Source: Tenacibaculum soleae
GTDB lineage: Bacteria; Bacteroidota; Bacteroidia; Flavobacteriales; Flavobacteriaceae
DNA length: 64,000 nucleotides
Reading direction: 5' to 3'
Assembly: GCF_001693415.1 (NCBI RefSeq)
Contig: NZ_MAKX01000001.1
Coordinates: 620,300 to 684,299 of the forward strand
The notes under the pieces are model-generated. The model searched no databases, was not told the origin of the DNA, and saw only the letters and a program-made list of their open reading frames with translations. The stretch's first letter is position 1; each line of letters starts with the position of its first letter. Positions 8,779 through 17,479 of the stretch are shown piece by piece. The position numbers and the translations under genes were made by a program.

Positions 8779-9828
8779 ATGTCTACATTTCATAAACTAA
8801 CGATAGAAAAAATAATAAAAGAAACTGCCGACGCTGTTTCTATTTTATTTACAGTTCCTGCCCAATTAAAAGAAGCATACACTTATGTTGCAGGTCAATA
8901 TATTACCATTAAAACGACCCTGAACGATCAAGAAATTAGAAGAGCTTATTCTATTTGTGCCTCACCAAATTCCAATCAAATTAAGGTTGCAGTTAAGGCG
9001 GTAGAAAAAGGAGTTTTTTCTACGTATGCAACTACAAAACTAAAAGAAAACACAATTTTAGAGATTTCTGAACCTGAGGGTAAATTTATATTAGAGCCTA
9101 CGGCGGATAAAAATTACCTTGCTTTTGCTGCAGGTAGTGGAATTACACCTGTTTTATCAATGATAAAAGCTGTATTAGAAAATGAGCCATCATCAACTTT
9201 TACATTAATTTTTGGGAATAAAAAGGCAGAAACTACTATTTTTTACGAAGAGTTAAATGCTTTAGAAGATCAGTATAAACAGCAATTTAATTTACATTAT
9301 ATTTTTAGTAAAGAGGTTAAAAGCAATACCAAATTAGGGCGTATCGATAAAAATAATGTAAATGATATTATAAAAGATATTCATAAAGATATTTCTTTTG
9401 ATGCTGCTTATTTATGTGGGCCAGAGGCTATGATTAATTTAGTATCTGAAACTTTACAAGAAAACGGATTTAACGAAGAGCAAATCAATTTTGAGTTATT
9501 TACCGCAAGCACAACATCTGAAGAAATTCCGCTTACCTATCCTGATGGAAAATCGGAAATTACTGTTTTATTAGATGACGAAGAAACTACTTTTGCGATG
9601 GAAAAAACCGATACTATTTTATCGGCTTCTTTGCGTAATAAATTAGATGCTCCATATTCTTGTCAAGGAGGTGTTTGTAGTAGTTGTATTGCTAAAGTTA
9701 CTGAAGGAAAAGCGGTAATGTCTAAAAATTCTATTTTATCTGATGGTGAATTAGAAGAAGGGTTTATATTAACCTGTATGGCACACCCTACAACCCCGAA
9801 AGTAGTAGTTGATTTTGATGATGTTTAG
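8779..9828 (+). CDS. Ferredoxin-NADP reductase-like protein with C-terminal 2Fe-2S domain
   Basis: 349-residue flavoprotein reductase of the PaaE/Hmp-reductase type. It has an FAD-binding barrel (RAYSICASP near 55-63) and an NAD(P)-binding domain (AFAAGSGITPVLSMIKA near 115, YLCGPEAMI near 212). The plant-type ferredoxin domain carries C295, C300, C303 and C333 in a C-x4-C-x2-C-x29-C pattern. It would pass electrons from NAD(P)H through FAD and the cluster to an oxygenase or desaturase. No oxygenase is adjacent and no paa genes are seen, so the partner is unknown and I give no symbol. Confidence 0.9.
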   Translation: MSTFHKLTIEKIIKETADAVSILFTVPAQLKEAYTYVAGQYITIKTTLNDQEIRRAYSICASPNSNQIKVAVKAVEKGVFSTYATTKLKENTILEISEPEGKFILEPTADKNYLAFAAGSGITPVLSMIKAVLENEPSSTFTLIFGNKKAETTIFYEELNALEDQYKQQFNLHYIFSKEVKSNTKLGRIDKNNVNDIIKDIHKDISFDAAYLCGPEAMINLVSETLQENGFNEEQINFELFTASTTSEEIPLTYPDGKSEITVLLDDEETTFAMEKTDTILSASLRNKLDAPYSCQGGVCSSCIAKVTEGKAVMSKNSILSDGELEEGFILTCMAHPTTPKVVVDFDDV

Positions 9829-9870
9829 TAGTTAATATATATTAACATCTGTATAGTATATAATTTTTAA

Positions 9871-9954
9871 CGTCATTCCGAATTTATTTCGGAATCTCAT
9901 TACATAACTAAACAATGATTTGTGATGAGAACCTGAAACAAGTTCAGGTTGACG
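9871..9954 (+). repeat. Dispersed double-hairpin repeat, family A, copy 2
   Basis: 84 bp starting CGTCATTCCGAA and ending TTCAGGTTGACG, the best-preserved copy. It contains two hairpins (ATTCCGAA/TTCGGAAT and AACCTGAA/TTCAGGTT) with a GATGAGA core, in the opposite orientation to 7529-7611. It lies upstream of the LysE gene. Confidence 0.8.
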
Positions 9955-10002
9955 AATGGAGTTTGTCATTTATTACAAATAGTCATAAACACATATTTAA
10001 TA

Positions 10003-10695
10003 ATGGATTTTTACGATTTTAAAAACGCTTTTTTAGTAGGAGTTTTTATGGCTTTTATGATTGGGCCAGTATTTTTTATGCTATTAAAAACAAGTGTTTT
10101 AAAAGGTGCAAGAGCAGCTATAGCTTTTGATATAGGAGTAATTTTAGGAGATATTTCTTTTATGTTAATAGCCTATTTTGGTAGTAGAAGTTTGTTAGAA
10201 AAAATAAAAGACGATCCTAGATTATTTTTAATTGGAGGCTTGGTACTTATTGTTTATGGCTTAATAACATATTTAGATAAAAACAATAAAAAGGAAACCG
10301 AAGCACCTGATGTAACTTTACCAGAAAGTAATAATTATTTTAAATTATTTTTAAAAGGTTTCTTTTTAAACTTTATAAATATTGGAGTATTGGCTTTTTG
10401 GTTAGGTTTAATTGTTGTTGTTGGACCTACCTATGACATGAATCCAAGGTATTTATTTTGGTATTTTGCAACTGTAATTTTAGGATATGCATTTACCGAT
10501 TTAGGCAAAATTTTACTAGCAAAACAGCTAAAAAGTAAATTAACCCCGTTGGTTATTTATAGAATAAAACGAGGTATGGGAATTTTACTAATTGTTTTCG
10601 GAGCTGTTTTAATGCTAAAAGGTTTTATTCCTAAAGAAAAAATTGACGATTTATTAGATAGCGTTAAAATTGAACATTCGGCTAAAAACCAATAA
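10003..10695 (+). CDS. LysE family amino-acid exporter-like membrane protein
   Basis: 230 residues from the ATG at 10003; an earlier TTG at 9949 would start inside the dispersed repeat. The start FKNAFLVGVFMAFMIGPVFFMLLKTS is the typical LysE/RhtB first membrane helix with the GPVFF motif, followed by an AAIAFDIGVILGDI second segment. Six membrane helices are predicted. It probably exports amino acids or related metabolites; the substrate cannot be read. Its last 14 bases overlap the convergent mgtE gene. Confidence 0.88.
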   Translation: MDFYDFKNAFLVGVFMAFMIGPVFFMLLKTSVLKGARAAIAFDIGVILGDISFMLIAYFGSRSLLEKIKDDPRLFLIGGLVLIVYGLITYLDKNNKKETEAPDVTLPESNNYFKLFLKGFFLNFINIGVLAFWLGLIVVVGPTYDMNPRYLFWYFATVILGYAFTDLGKILLAKQLKSKLTPLVIYRIKRGMGILLIVFGAVLMLKGFIPKEKIDDLLDSVKIEHSAKNQ

Positions 10696-12031
10696 TCATT
10701 TTAGCAATCCAAAAGTAAATAAGAATTCCAAAAATATCATTACTCGTTGTAATAAAAGGCCCTGTTGCAATAGCAGGATCAATACCTCTTTTATCTAGAA
10801 ATAACGGAATAAAAGTACCGATTAAACCGGCTACAATTATTACTACAAAAAGCGAAATAGAAATAGCGGTAGCAACATTTAAATCTTGCTCTGTTGCAAA
10901 AATAAAGAAGAACAATAAAATAGCTAAAGCCAATCCGTTTACCATTGCTAATGATACTTCTTTTAATAATCGATCGGTAATACTACCTTTAACATCATCA
11001 TTTGCTAAACCCTGTACAATAATTGCTGATGATTGCACTCCTACATTACCTGCCATGGCGGCGATTAAAGGTGTAAACATAAATAAAATTGCATTTTCGG
11101 ATATTGCATCTTCAAAAAAGCCCATAATACTTGCGGCACCAACACCACCAATTAACCCTAAAAATAACCAAGGCAAACGTGCTCTTGTAAGTTCTAAAAT
11201 GGTATCATCAGCTTCTACATCTTGTGTAATACCGGCTGCTAATTGGTAATCTTTATCAGCTTCTTCCTTTATCACATCAACAATATCATCAATGGTAATA
11301 CGTCCAACCAAAACTCCTAATTCATCAACAACAGGAATGGCTTCTAAATCGTATTTACGCATGATGTTAGCAACGTCTTCGGCTTCATCGGTAACAGTAA
11401 CAAAATCTACTTTTGGTATGTATACATCGGCAATTGTTGCTTTAGCCTCAGCCATTAATAAGTCTTTTAAAGATAAACGACCTTTTAATTTTCCACTATT
11501 ATCAATAACGTAAATTGAATGTACTCTGGTAACTTCTTCGGCCTGAATACGCATTTCTTTTACACAACGAGGCACCGACCAGTTTTCGTTAACTTTTACT
11601 AATTCTTTAGCCATTAATCCACCTGCAGAATCTTCGTCGTAGCGTAATAATTCTACAATTTCTTTGGCATGTTCATCATCTTCAATTTCTTGCATTACAG
11701 CTTTTTTCCTTTTTTCAGGAAGTTCAGCAATAACATCGGCAGCATCATCAGTGTCAAGCTCATCAATTTCTTCCGCAATTTCTTTGGCGGTTAGTTGTTC
11801 TAGTATTTTTTCTCGAACATCATCATCAACATCCATTAACACTTCGGCAGTGGTTTCACTGTCTAATAAACGGATGATGTAAACGGCTTCATCAAAGGAT
11901 AATTCGTCTAATATTTCAGCAATATCAGCATGGTGCATGCCGTTAAATAATTGATTAAGCGCATCGTTATTTTTATTTTCGATGTACTGTGTTACATTAT
12001 TTAGAAGTTCTTGGGTGATTTCAAATGCCAT
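10682..12031 (-). CDS. mgtE: Magnesium transporter MgtE
   Basis: 449 residues with the full MgtE layout. The N-terminal superhelical domain (about 1-130) has repeated LDTDDAADVIAELPEK-type segments. Two CBS domains follow (about 140-255), then five membrane helices with the pore-family segments MAGNVGVQSSAIIVQGLA and GPFITTSNDIFGILIYF. Cytosolic Mg2+ binding to the N and CBS domains gates the channel. It follows rsmA by about 75 bp on the same strand, an order I recall from other Flavobacteria, and overlaps the 3' end of the LysE gene. Confidence 0.96.
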   Translation of the reverse strand: MAFEITQELLNNVTQYIENKNNDALNQLFNGMHHADIAEILDELSFDEAVYIIRLLDSETTAEVLMDVDDDVREKILEQLTAKEIAEEIDELDTDDAADVIAELPEKRKKAVMQEIEDDEHAKEIVELLRYDEDSAGGLMAKELVKVNENWSVPRCVKEMRIQAEEVTRVHSIYVIDNSGKLKGRLSLKDLLMAEAKATIADVYIPKVDFVTVTDEAEDVANIMRKYDLEAIPVVDELGVLVGRITIDDIVDVIKEEADKDYQLAAGITQDVEADDTILELTRARLPWLFLGLIGGVGAASIMGFFEDAISENAILFMFTPLIAAMAGNVGVQSSAIIVQGLANDDVKGSITDRLLKEVSLAMVNGLALAILLFFFIFATEQDLNVATAISISLFVVIIVAGLIGTFIPLFLDKRGIDPAIATGPFITTSNDIFGILIYFWIAKMIIGF

Positions 12032-12106
12032 CTATTGTGATTTTATTGGATAACCGATATTTGAATATTAAAATTCAAAAATACTACATTTTATTTCGAA
12101 TAAGCT

Positions 12107-12910
12107 TTACTTATTGTCTTCAGAAATTTTTCTTGTTAATTCAATAAAGCGCTCAACAGAAAGTTGTTCTGGACGCATGGTAAAAATAGGATCTTCTTTT
12201 AAAATATCTGAAAGGTTGAAAGATTTTAAACTAGATCGCAACATTTTTCTTCGTTGATTAAAGGCTGTTTTTACGACTCTAAAAAATAACTTTTCATCAA
12301 CAGGTAAGGTGTAATTTTCTTTTCTGATAAGTCTAATAACACCCGAATCTACCTTTGGTGGTGGATTAAATACTGTTGGCGGAACGGTAAATAAATATTC
12401 AACATCATAGAAAGCTTGTGTTAAAACAGACATGATTCCGTATACTTTACTTCCTTCTTTTTCAGCAATTCTTTTAGCTACTTCCTTTTGAAACATTCCA
12501 GAAAATTCAGGAACAAACTCCCTGTTTTCAATTGCTTTAAAAACAATTTGAGTTGAAATATTGTAAGGGAAATTACCAATAATAGCAACTTGTTGTTGTT
12601 TAAAAGTATCTACAATGTTTTTTTTAAGAAAATCACCTTCAATAATTGTAAAGTTATCTTTGGTAGTGTTTAGTTTTATGTGTTCTAACGGAAAAGTATC
12701 ATGTAAATATTCTACTGATTCAGAATCGAGTTCCATTACTGTTACTTTTGGTTTTTTAGCTAACAAGTATTTTGTTAAAACTCCCATTCCTGGACCAATT
12801 TCTAAAACATTATCATAGCCATTTTCAGTTAACGAATCGGCTATTTTTTTTGCGATGTTTTCATCGGTTAAAAAATGTTGTCCTAAATGTTTTTTTGCTT
12901 TTACGGTCAT
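12107..12910 (-). CDS. rsmA: 16S rRNA (adenine1518/1519-N6)-dimethyltransferase
   Basis: 267-residue KsgA/RsmA enzyme that dimethylates the two adjacent adenines in helix 45 of 16S rRNA late in 30S assembly. It shows [22 protein letters not shown] at the start, the SAM-binding motif [12 protein letters not shown] (about 36-47), the acidic motif VMELDSE, and the catalytic NFPY in [11 protein letters not shown] near 115. It lies between a small membrane protein gene (44 bp upstream) and mgtE. Confidence 0.97.
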   Translation of the reverse strand: MTVKAKKHLGQHFLTDENIAKKIADSLTENGYDNVLEIGPGMGVLTKYLLAKKPKVTVMELDSESVEYLHDTFPLEHIKLNTTKDNFTIIEGDFLKKNIVDTFKQQQVAIIGNFPYNISTQIVFKAIENREFVPEFSGMFQKEVAKRIAEKEGSKVYGIMSVLTQAFYDVEYLFTVPPTVFNPPPKVDSGVIRLIRKENYTLPVDEKLFFRVVKTAFNQRRKMLRSSLKSFNLSDILKEDPIFTMRPEQLSVERFIELTRKISEDNK

Positions 12911-12953
12911 GGTTTAAGGTGTAAAAAGAATTAAAAAAGACTGTTTTAAATAA

Positions 12954-13148
12954 TTATTGATTTGCTGCAGGATCTTTTAAACCTAAAGATAAAAGACCAA
13001 CTCCAATTCCGAAACCTGTAAAGAAACCACCAACGGTTTCCCAAGGTTCTTTTCCGTACCTATAGTATGCTAAAAATATTCCTAAAACAGTTAAAATAAT
13101 ACCTATGTATAAAATAATTCTTCTGTTTTTATAAATTTTTTCCTTCAT
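12954..13148 (-). CDS. Small two-helix membrane protein
   Basis: 64 residues, MKEKIYKNRRIILYIGIILT at the start, with two hydrophobic segments (about 11-27 and 38-56) joined by a short polar loop RYGKEPWETVGG. It begins 1 bp after the DUF4286 gene on the same strand, so it is translated as part of that unit, upstream of rsmA. The tight spacing and conserved-looking glycine-rich second helix support a real gene. Function not recognised. Confidence 0.75.
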   Translation of the reverse strand: MKEKIYKNRRIILYIGIILTVLGIFLAYYRYGKEPWETVGGFFTGFGIGVGLLSLGLKDPAANQ

Positions 13149-13149
13149 G

Positions 13150-13479
13150 TTAATTACTAGCTACCGTAGGAAAAAACTCTTTAACTATTTTTAATTCGGT
13201 ACGAAAGGCTAACATTTTATCTGCAAATTTTTGCATGCCCGCAATACGAAGTTTTTCAGCATCATTTTTATAATAGTTATCTAAATTTTCACGAGTTTTA
13301 GCTGTGTATTGAACAGAGTAAGTTACGCCACCCATTTCTTCTTCAACTAAAACCTGTGTCATTTTTGCGCTTAAAAAATGGCCAGTTGCTAAAACTTCAG
13401 GAATATGATTTTCCATCCAAATTAACCATTCGTTATGAATGCTTTCGTCTATATTTATAGTTACATTGTATATATACAT
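13150..13479 (-). CDS. DUF4286 family protein
   Basis: 109 residues of a ferredoxin-like small fold recognised as DUF4286: MYIYNVTINIDESIHNEWLIWM, then HIPEVLATGHF, GGVTYSVQYTA and LRIAGMQKFADKMLAFRTEL. It is common in Bacteroidota next to rsmA and mgtE, and here sits between the TPR protein gene and the 64-residue membrane protein gene. No catalytic motif is visible and its function is unknown. Confidence 0.88.
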   Translation of the reverse strand: MYIYNVTINIDESIHNEWLIWMENHIPEVLATGHFLSAKMTQVLVEEEMGGVTYSVQYTAKTRENLDNYYKNDAEKLRIAGMQKFADKMLAFRTELKIVKEFFPTVASN

Positions 13480-13554
13480 TTTGTTATTTAATGTAAAGAT
13501 GTAGCAATTATATAATATAGCAATAATTGCTATACTAACTTATTGGTACATTGA

Positions 13555-15333
13555 TTAATTAATTAGGTCGCCTCTTAGTTTTCTAAACTTTTTACGAGCA
13601 TCTATTAAATAGATGCTAGAAGCGTGGTCAAAAATAATCTTTTGATAGTATTCTTTAGCCTTTTCGAGCTTATTTAATTTTATGTTATACAATTCGGCTA
13701 ATTGATAATATACATCATCAATATAAATTCCTTTTGTATCTAAAGCAATTATTTTTTCATAGTTCAAAATTGCTTCATCGTACTTTTTTAATTTTGACAA
13801 TAACGTTGCTTTTTTATACAAAGCTTCGTCTTCAATAGGCTGCCCTTTGTACTTTGTAATAACTTCGTTTAAAAGACTAATTGCTTGCTCGTTTTTATTT
13901 TGGAAGGCTAATAAATCGGCCTTTGCGTATTCTTCTAAGCCTGAAGCAATGCTATCTTTTGGTTGATTGTCTGAAATTGTTAAAAACAAATTTGCCGCGT
14001 CGTTAGCAATTAATTGTGTTGCTGATCCTTTTAATACTTTTAGCTGTGCTTTTGCCCATTTAAAATCATTTTTAAAATAAGAGGTTTGTGCAACTTTAAA
14101 ACGTGCTTCTTGACCTATATAATGATTTTTGAAGAGTGTTTGAACTTGAGAAAAGTAAATTAACCCCTTGTTAAACTTATCCATATAAACAAAAACATCA
14201 CCAAGTTTAAGTTTTATAGTAGCTTTTATAAACTTTGAATTGGTAAAGTTTAATGCATTTTTTAAAATAGCAGATGCTTCTTTTGGATTGTTCTTTGTAA
14301 AAGTTAAGTAATTGGCATATTCCACCTGTGTAAAAAGAGTTTTAGAATTAATTCCATACTCTTTGAAGATGGAATTAAAACGTTCATCTACATCAGGTTG
14401 TTTTATATCAATTGCTATTTTTAAGTTGTTGTTTATGGCATTGAACTTATCTCTTGGATAATTTGTTTTCTCAATAATAAGATCAAAACACTTCTTTGCA
14501 GTTTCATAGTCTTTATTCTTTAGAGCTATTTTACCTAAATCATTAATTTTACCTAAATTATCAGGGTTTCTTGCAAGTAGTGCCTTGTTTTGGATAAGGG
14601 CTTTGTTGTATTGTTTTTGTTTTACAAATAACCAAGCTAATAAGTCGTTCCAAATATCCTTAGGATTACTGATAGATTTTCGTAATAATGCTTTTTTAAA
14701 TAAAATATTATTTTCATTTTCGGCATCATCATTAATGTATTTACTAGTATAACGTTTTACATTATTAAGATATTTTTCGTTTTTATCAACTAAATTAATG
14801 TATGAAGCAAACATTTTAGGGAAATCGCCTTTTTCACCATGAATTTGTGCTAATTGAAAACCATAATTTGCTTTCGGATTATTAGTCATTATTTTATTAT
14901 AGGCTTCAATTGCAAAATCTAATTTGTTGTAGTTTTTAAAAAGATTGGCAATAACGTTTCCATATTTTCCTTTCTTATTTAATGATTTTAAAGCTATTTG
15001 ATAATTTTTAGTAGCTTCAATATCGTTTTGTTGGCGCTCATAATTATACCCTTTTATAACATTAAGGTAGGTTAAATCGGGTTTTTCTTTTATTTTTTTT
15101 GATAAAAAATTTTCGGCAATTAAAAACTGTTCAGTTTCTTGATAACAAGTAATAAGTCTTACTAAATAGGTGTTATTATAAGGATTTTTATTGTTTAATT
15201 GTTTGTAAAGTTGAATTGCTTTTTCATATTCATTATTTCTATAATAATTTTCAGCAAGTATATATTCATTTCGTTGCGCGTTACAAAACAAGCTAAATAT
15301 GAGTAAATTAAATAGGATAATGATTTTTTTCAT
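13555..15333 (-). CDS. Secreted/periplasmic TPR-repeat protein
   Basis: 592 residues with a signal peptide (about 1-19, ending CNAQ) and helical TPR repeats through most of the length. Clear repeats are YILAENYYRNNEYEKAIQLYKQL near the N-terminus, ALYKKATLLSKLKKYDEAILNYEKI near 505 and VYYQLAELYNIKLNKLEKAKEYYQ near 540. It is probably a scaffold in the periplasm or outer-membrane assembly. It heads the minus-strand group leading to DUF4286, the small membrane protein, rsmA and mgtE. A TATTTTTG -7 box at 15338-15345 lies four bases before the ATG. Confidence 0.88.
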   Translation of the reverse strand: MKKIIILFNLLIFSLFCNAQRNEYILAENYYRNNEYEKAIQLYKQLNNKNPYNNTYLVRLITCYQETEQFLIAENFLSKKIKEKPDLTYLNVIKGYNYERQQNDIEATKNYQIALKSLNKKGKYGNVIANLFKNYNKLDFAIEAYNKIMTNNPKANYGFQLAQIHGEKGDFPKMFASYINLVDKNEKYLNNVKRYTSKYINDDAENENNILFKKALLRKSISNPKDIWNDLLAWLFVKQKQYNKALIQNKALLARNPDNLGKINDLGKIALKNKDYETAKKCFDLIIEKTNYPRDKFNAINNNLKIAIDIKQPDVDERFNSIFKEYGINSKTLFTQVEYANYLTFTKNNPKEASAILKNALNFTNSKFIKATIKLKLGDVFVYMDKFNKGLIYFSQVQTLFKNHYIGQEARFKVAQTSYFKNDFKWAKAQLKVLKGSATQLIANDAANLFLTISDNQPKDSIASGLEEYAKADLLAFQNKNEQAISLLNEVITKYKGQPIEDEALYKKATLLSKLKKYDEAILNYEKIIALDTKGIYIDDVYYQLAELYNIKLNKLEKAKEYYQKIIFDHASSIYLIDARKKFRKLRGDLIN

Positions 15334-15454
15334 CTATCAAAAATAGGGAAGAAAATTGTTAAAATTGTATTAAAAGAGCTCCTTTTTTAGAAAGTCTTGT
15401 AACATTTTGGCACGAACTTTGTCTTACTTATAACAAGACCAAACAATTTATACT

Positions 15455-15598
15455 ATGAGAAACTTAAACATACAATATCAGATAGCTAAGAATAATGCAG
15501 ATCAGTTTATGAAAAACGGTCAAATAACAAAGTATTTTGAAGCATTATTAGAAATGAATAAATATAAAAGGTTAATGGTGGCTGTTGTTGCCAATTAA
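15455..15598 (+). CDS. 47-residue small protein
   Basis: An ATG-to-TAA frame of 48 codons beginning MRNLNIQYQIAKNNADQFMK and ending NKYKRLMVAVVAN. It lies between divergent neighbours (the TPR gene start and the convergent serS end) and is followed by a strong terminator at 15632-15670, so it has its own transcription unit. The peptide is amphipathic helical with a basic, hydrophobic C-terminus. I believe similar short proteins occur in other Flavobacteria, but cannot confirm it here. Function unknown. Confidence 0.68.
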   Translation: MRNLNIQYQIAKNNADQFMKNGQITKYFEALLEMNKYKRLMVAVVAN

Positions 15599-15631
15599 AT
15601 AAAATTAATTCATTTTGAAGGGTGAATTACT

Positions 15632-15670
15632 AAAAATGCCAAGCTTCTTAATTGAAACTTGGCATTTTTT
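15632..15670 (+). terminator. Terminator after the 47-residue gene
   Basis: Arms AAAAATGCCAAG (15632-15643) and CTTGGCATTTTT (15658-15669) close a loop that can itself pair (AAGCTTC with GAAACTT). A T-rich tail follows. It could serve plus-strand transcription and, in part, serS on the minus strand. Confidence 0.85.
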
Positions 15671-15680
15671 ATTTTTAATA

Positions 15681-15751
15681 TCATTCTGAATTTATTTCAG
15701 AATCTTATAAACGATTTCTGTTAATGTAAATCTAAAACAAGTTTAGGTTTA
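15681..15751 (+). repeat. Dispersed double-hairpin repeat, family A, degenerate copy
   Basis: TCATTCTGAATTTATTTCAG opens the copy and CTAAAACAAGTTTAGG closes it, in the same orientation as 9871-9954. The second half has mutated in a way that preserves its hairpin (CTAAA/TTTAG). It lies between the terminator and the serS stop. Confidence 0.65.
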
Positions 15752-15756
15752 GTACT

Positions 15757-17031
15757 TTAGTCAATCATATCAAAACCACAATAAGGTATTAATACTTCAG
15801 GAATTTTAATTCCATCAGCAGTTTGATAATTTTCTAAAATTCCAGCTAAAACTCTCGGTAACGCTAATGAACTTCCGTTTAGTGTATGTACTAATTGACT
15901 TTTACCTTCTTTGTTTTTAAAACGTAATTTTAATCTGTTAGCCTGAAAAGTTTCAAAATTTGAAGCCGAACTAATTTCTAACCAACGCTCTTGCGCTGTT
16001 GAGTACAATTCAAAATCAAAAGTTAAGGCTGAGGTAAAACCAGTATCGCCACCACACAAGCGTAAAATACGATATGGTAATTTTAACTCGCGTAAAATAT
16101 CTTTAATATGCTCAACCATTCCGTTTAAAGCTTGGTATGAATTATCAGGATGCTCTACACGAACAATTTCTACTTTATCAAATTGATGTAATCTGTTTAA
16201 GCCACGAACATGTGCACCGTAACTACCTGCTTCACGACGAAAACATGGTGTGTAACCCGTATATTTAATAGGTAAATCAGCTTCTTTTACCAAATCATTT
16301 CTATGAATATTGGTAATTGGTACTTCACCTGTTGGAATTAAATATAAATCATCAATGGTAGCATGATACATTTGGCCTTCTTTATCTGGTAATTGCCCAG
16401 TTGCAATACCTGAAGCTTCGTTTACCAAATGCGGAACTTGCATTTCTTTATAACCAGCATCTGTATTTTTATCTAAAAAATAGTTGATTAATGCACGTTG
16501 TAAACGTGCACCTTTACCTTTATAAACAGGAAAACCTGCTCCTGTAATTTTAGTTCCTAACTCAAAATCTATAATATCGTATTTTTTTGCTAGTTCCCAA
16601 TGCGGTAGAGCATTGTCATCTAAATCAGGAATAATTCCTTCACTAAAAACTTTCTCATTATCTTCTTCGTTTTTTCCTGCTTTTACTGATGCATGTGGAA
16701 CATTTGGAATTTGATATAATAAGTCTTGTAATTTAGAAGTTGTAAGATTTAAATCTTCCGTTAATTGCTTAGATTCTTCTTTTAACTGTCCTGTTTTTTC
16801 TTTTAAAAGGTTTGCTTTTTGAATTTCACCAGATTTAAAAAGACCGCCAATTTCTTTGGATATTTTATTAGATTCAGCCAATATATTATCTAAAGAAACT
16901 TGTGTAGCTCTACGAGTTTCATCAAAAGTCAATACATCATTAATAATTGTTTCGGCATCTGCAAAATTACGTTTTGCTAATCCGTCTAAAACAGTTTGTT
17001 TGTTTTCTCTAATAAACTGAACCTGTAACAT
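15757..17031 (-). CDS. serS: Seryl-tRNA synthetase
   Basis: Class II synthetase that charges tRNA-Ser, 424 residues. The N-terminal antiparallel coiled coil covers about 30-105. The catalytic core shows GTKITGAGFPVYKGKGARLQRALINYF, the motif 2 region TPCFRREAGSYGAHVRGLNRLHQFDKVE, and motif 3 NGSSLALPRVLAGILENYQ. A promoter is visible upstream: TATCTTTG at 17054-17061 with TTG 20 bases further up. The stop lies next to a degenerate family A repeat. Confidence 0.98.
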   Translation of the reverse strand: MLQVQFIRENKQTVLDGLAKRNFADAETIINDVLTFDETRRATQVSLDNILAESNKISKEIGGLFKSGEIQKANLLKEKTGQLKEESKQLTEDLNLTTSKLQDLLYQIPNVPHASVKAGKNEEDNEKVFSEGIIPDLDDNALPHWELAKKYDIIDFELGTKITGAGFPVYKGKGARLQRALINYFLDKNTDAGYKEMQVPHLVNEASGIATGQLPDKEGQMYHATIDDLYLIPTGEVPITNIHRNDLVKEADLPIKYTGYTPCFRREAGSYGAHVRGLNRLHQFDKVEIVRVEHPDNSYQALNGMVEHIKDILRELKLPYRILRLCGGDTGFTSALTFDFELYSTAQERWLEISSASNFETFQANRLKLRFKNKEGKSQLVHTLNGSSLALPRVLAGILENYQTADGIKIPEVLIPYCGFDMID

Positions 17032-17053
17032 CTTTTTAAATTTTTAAGAATCG

Positions 17054-17084
17054 CAAAGATATAAGAAGTAGTAGACTTTGGCAA
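17054..17084 (-). promoter_or_regulatory. serS promoter
   Basis: On the minus strand TTG (17082-17084), a 20-base spacer and TATCTTTG (17054-17061) fit the Bacteroidota -33/-7 pattern, 22 bases before the ATG. Confidence 0.65.
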
Positions 17085-17097
17085 TGTATTATTTAGA

Positions 17098-17325
17098 CTA
17101 TATTTTTTCAAGTCGCATAAAAAAATCTAACATAGTTATATTAAAGTAATCACATATTTTGTGAAGCGTAAATATAGTTACATTAGTTTTTCCTTGTTCA
17201 ATTCTTGCTAAATGAATGCCTGTATCAATATAAAAATCATTCAAAGTAATATTATATTCATCACGCAATGTTTTTAAACAAAGCGCTATTTTTTTTTGAG
17301 TTATTTCATATTTAGATATAGCCAT
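17098..17325 (-). CDS. Small XRE/Cro-like helix-turn-helix regulator
   Basis: 75 residues: a short N-terminal helix, then LRDEYNITLNDFYIDTGIHLARIEQGKTNVTIFTLHKICDYFNI, which fits a Cro/C1-type HTH with the IExGKTN recognition turn. It has no partner toxin or membrane gene and stands alone between ribF and serS on the minus strand. Single-domain regulators like this are common in Bacteroidota chromosomes. Target unknown. Confidence 0.82.
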   Translation of the reverse strand: MAISKYEITQKKIALCLKTLRDEYNITLNDFYIDTGIHLARIEQGKTNVTIFTLHKICDYFNITMLDFFMRLEKI

Positions 17326-17479
17326 TTTTTTTTCACGCCAAAATTCTAAAAAACATATTAAAACATAATGACAAGTATGTAATTATGAGTTTGTTAAAGT
17401 AATTTACTTTTGGTTTTGTAAGTTACACTTAAAGGCCAATTTAATAATTTTATTATATCTGGGGGGAATAAAAAAAATT

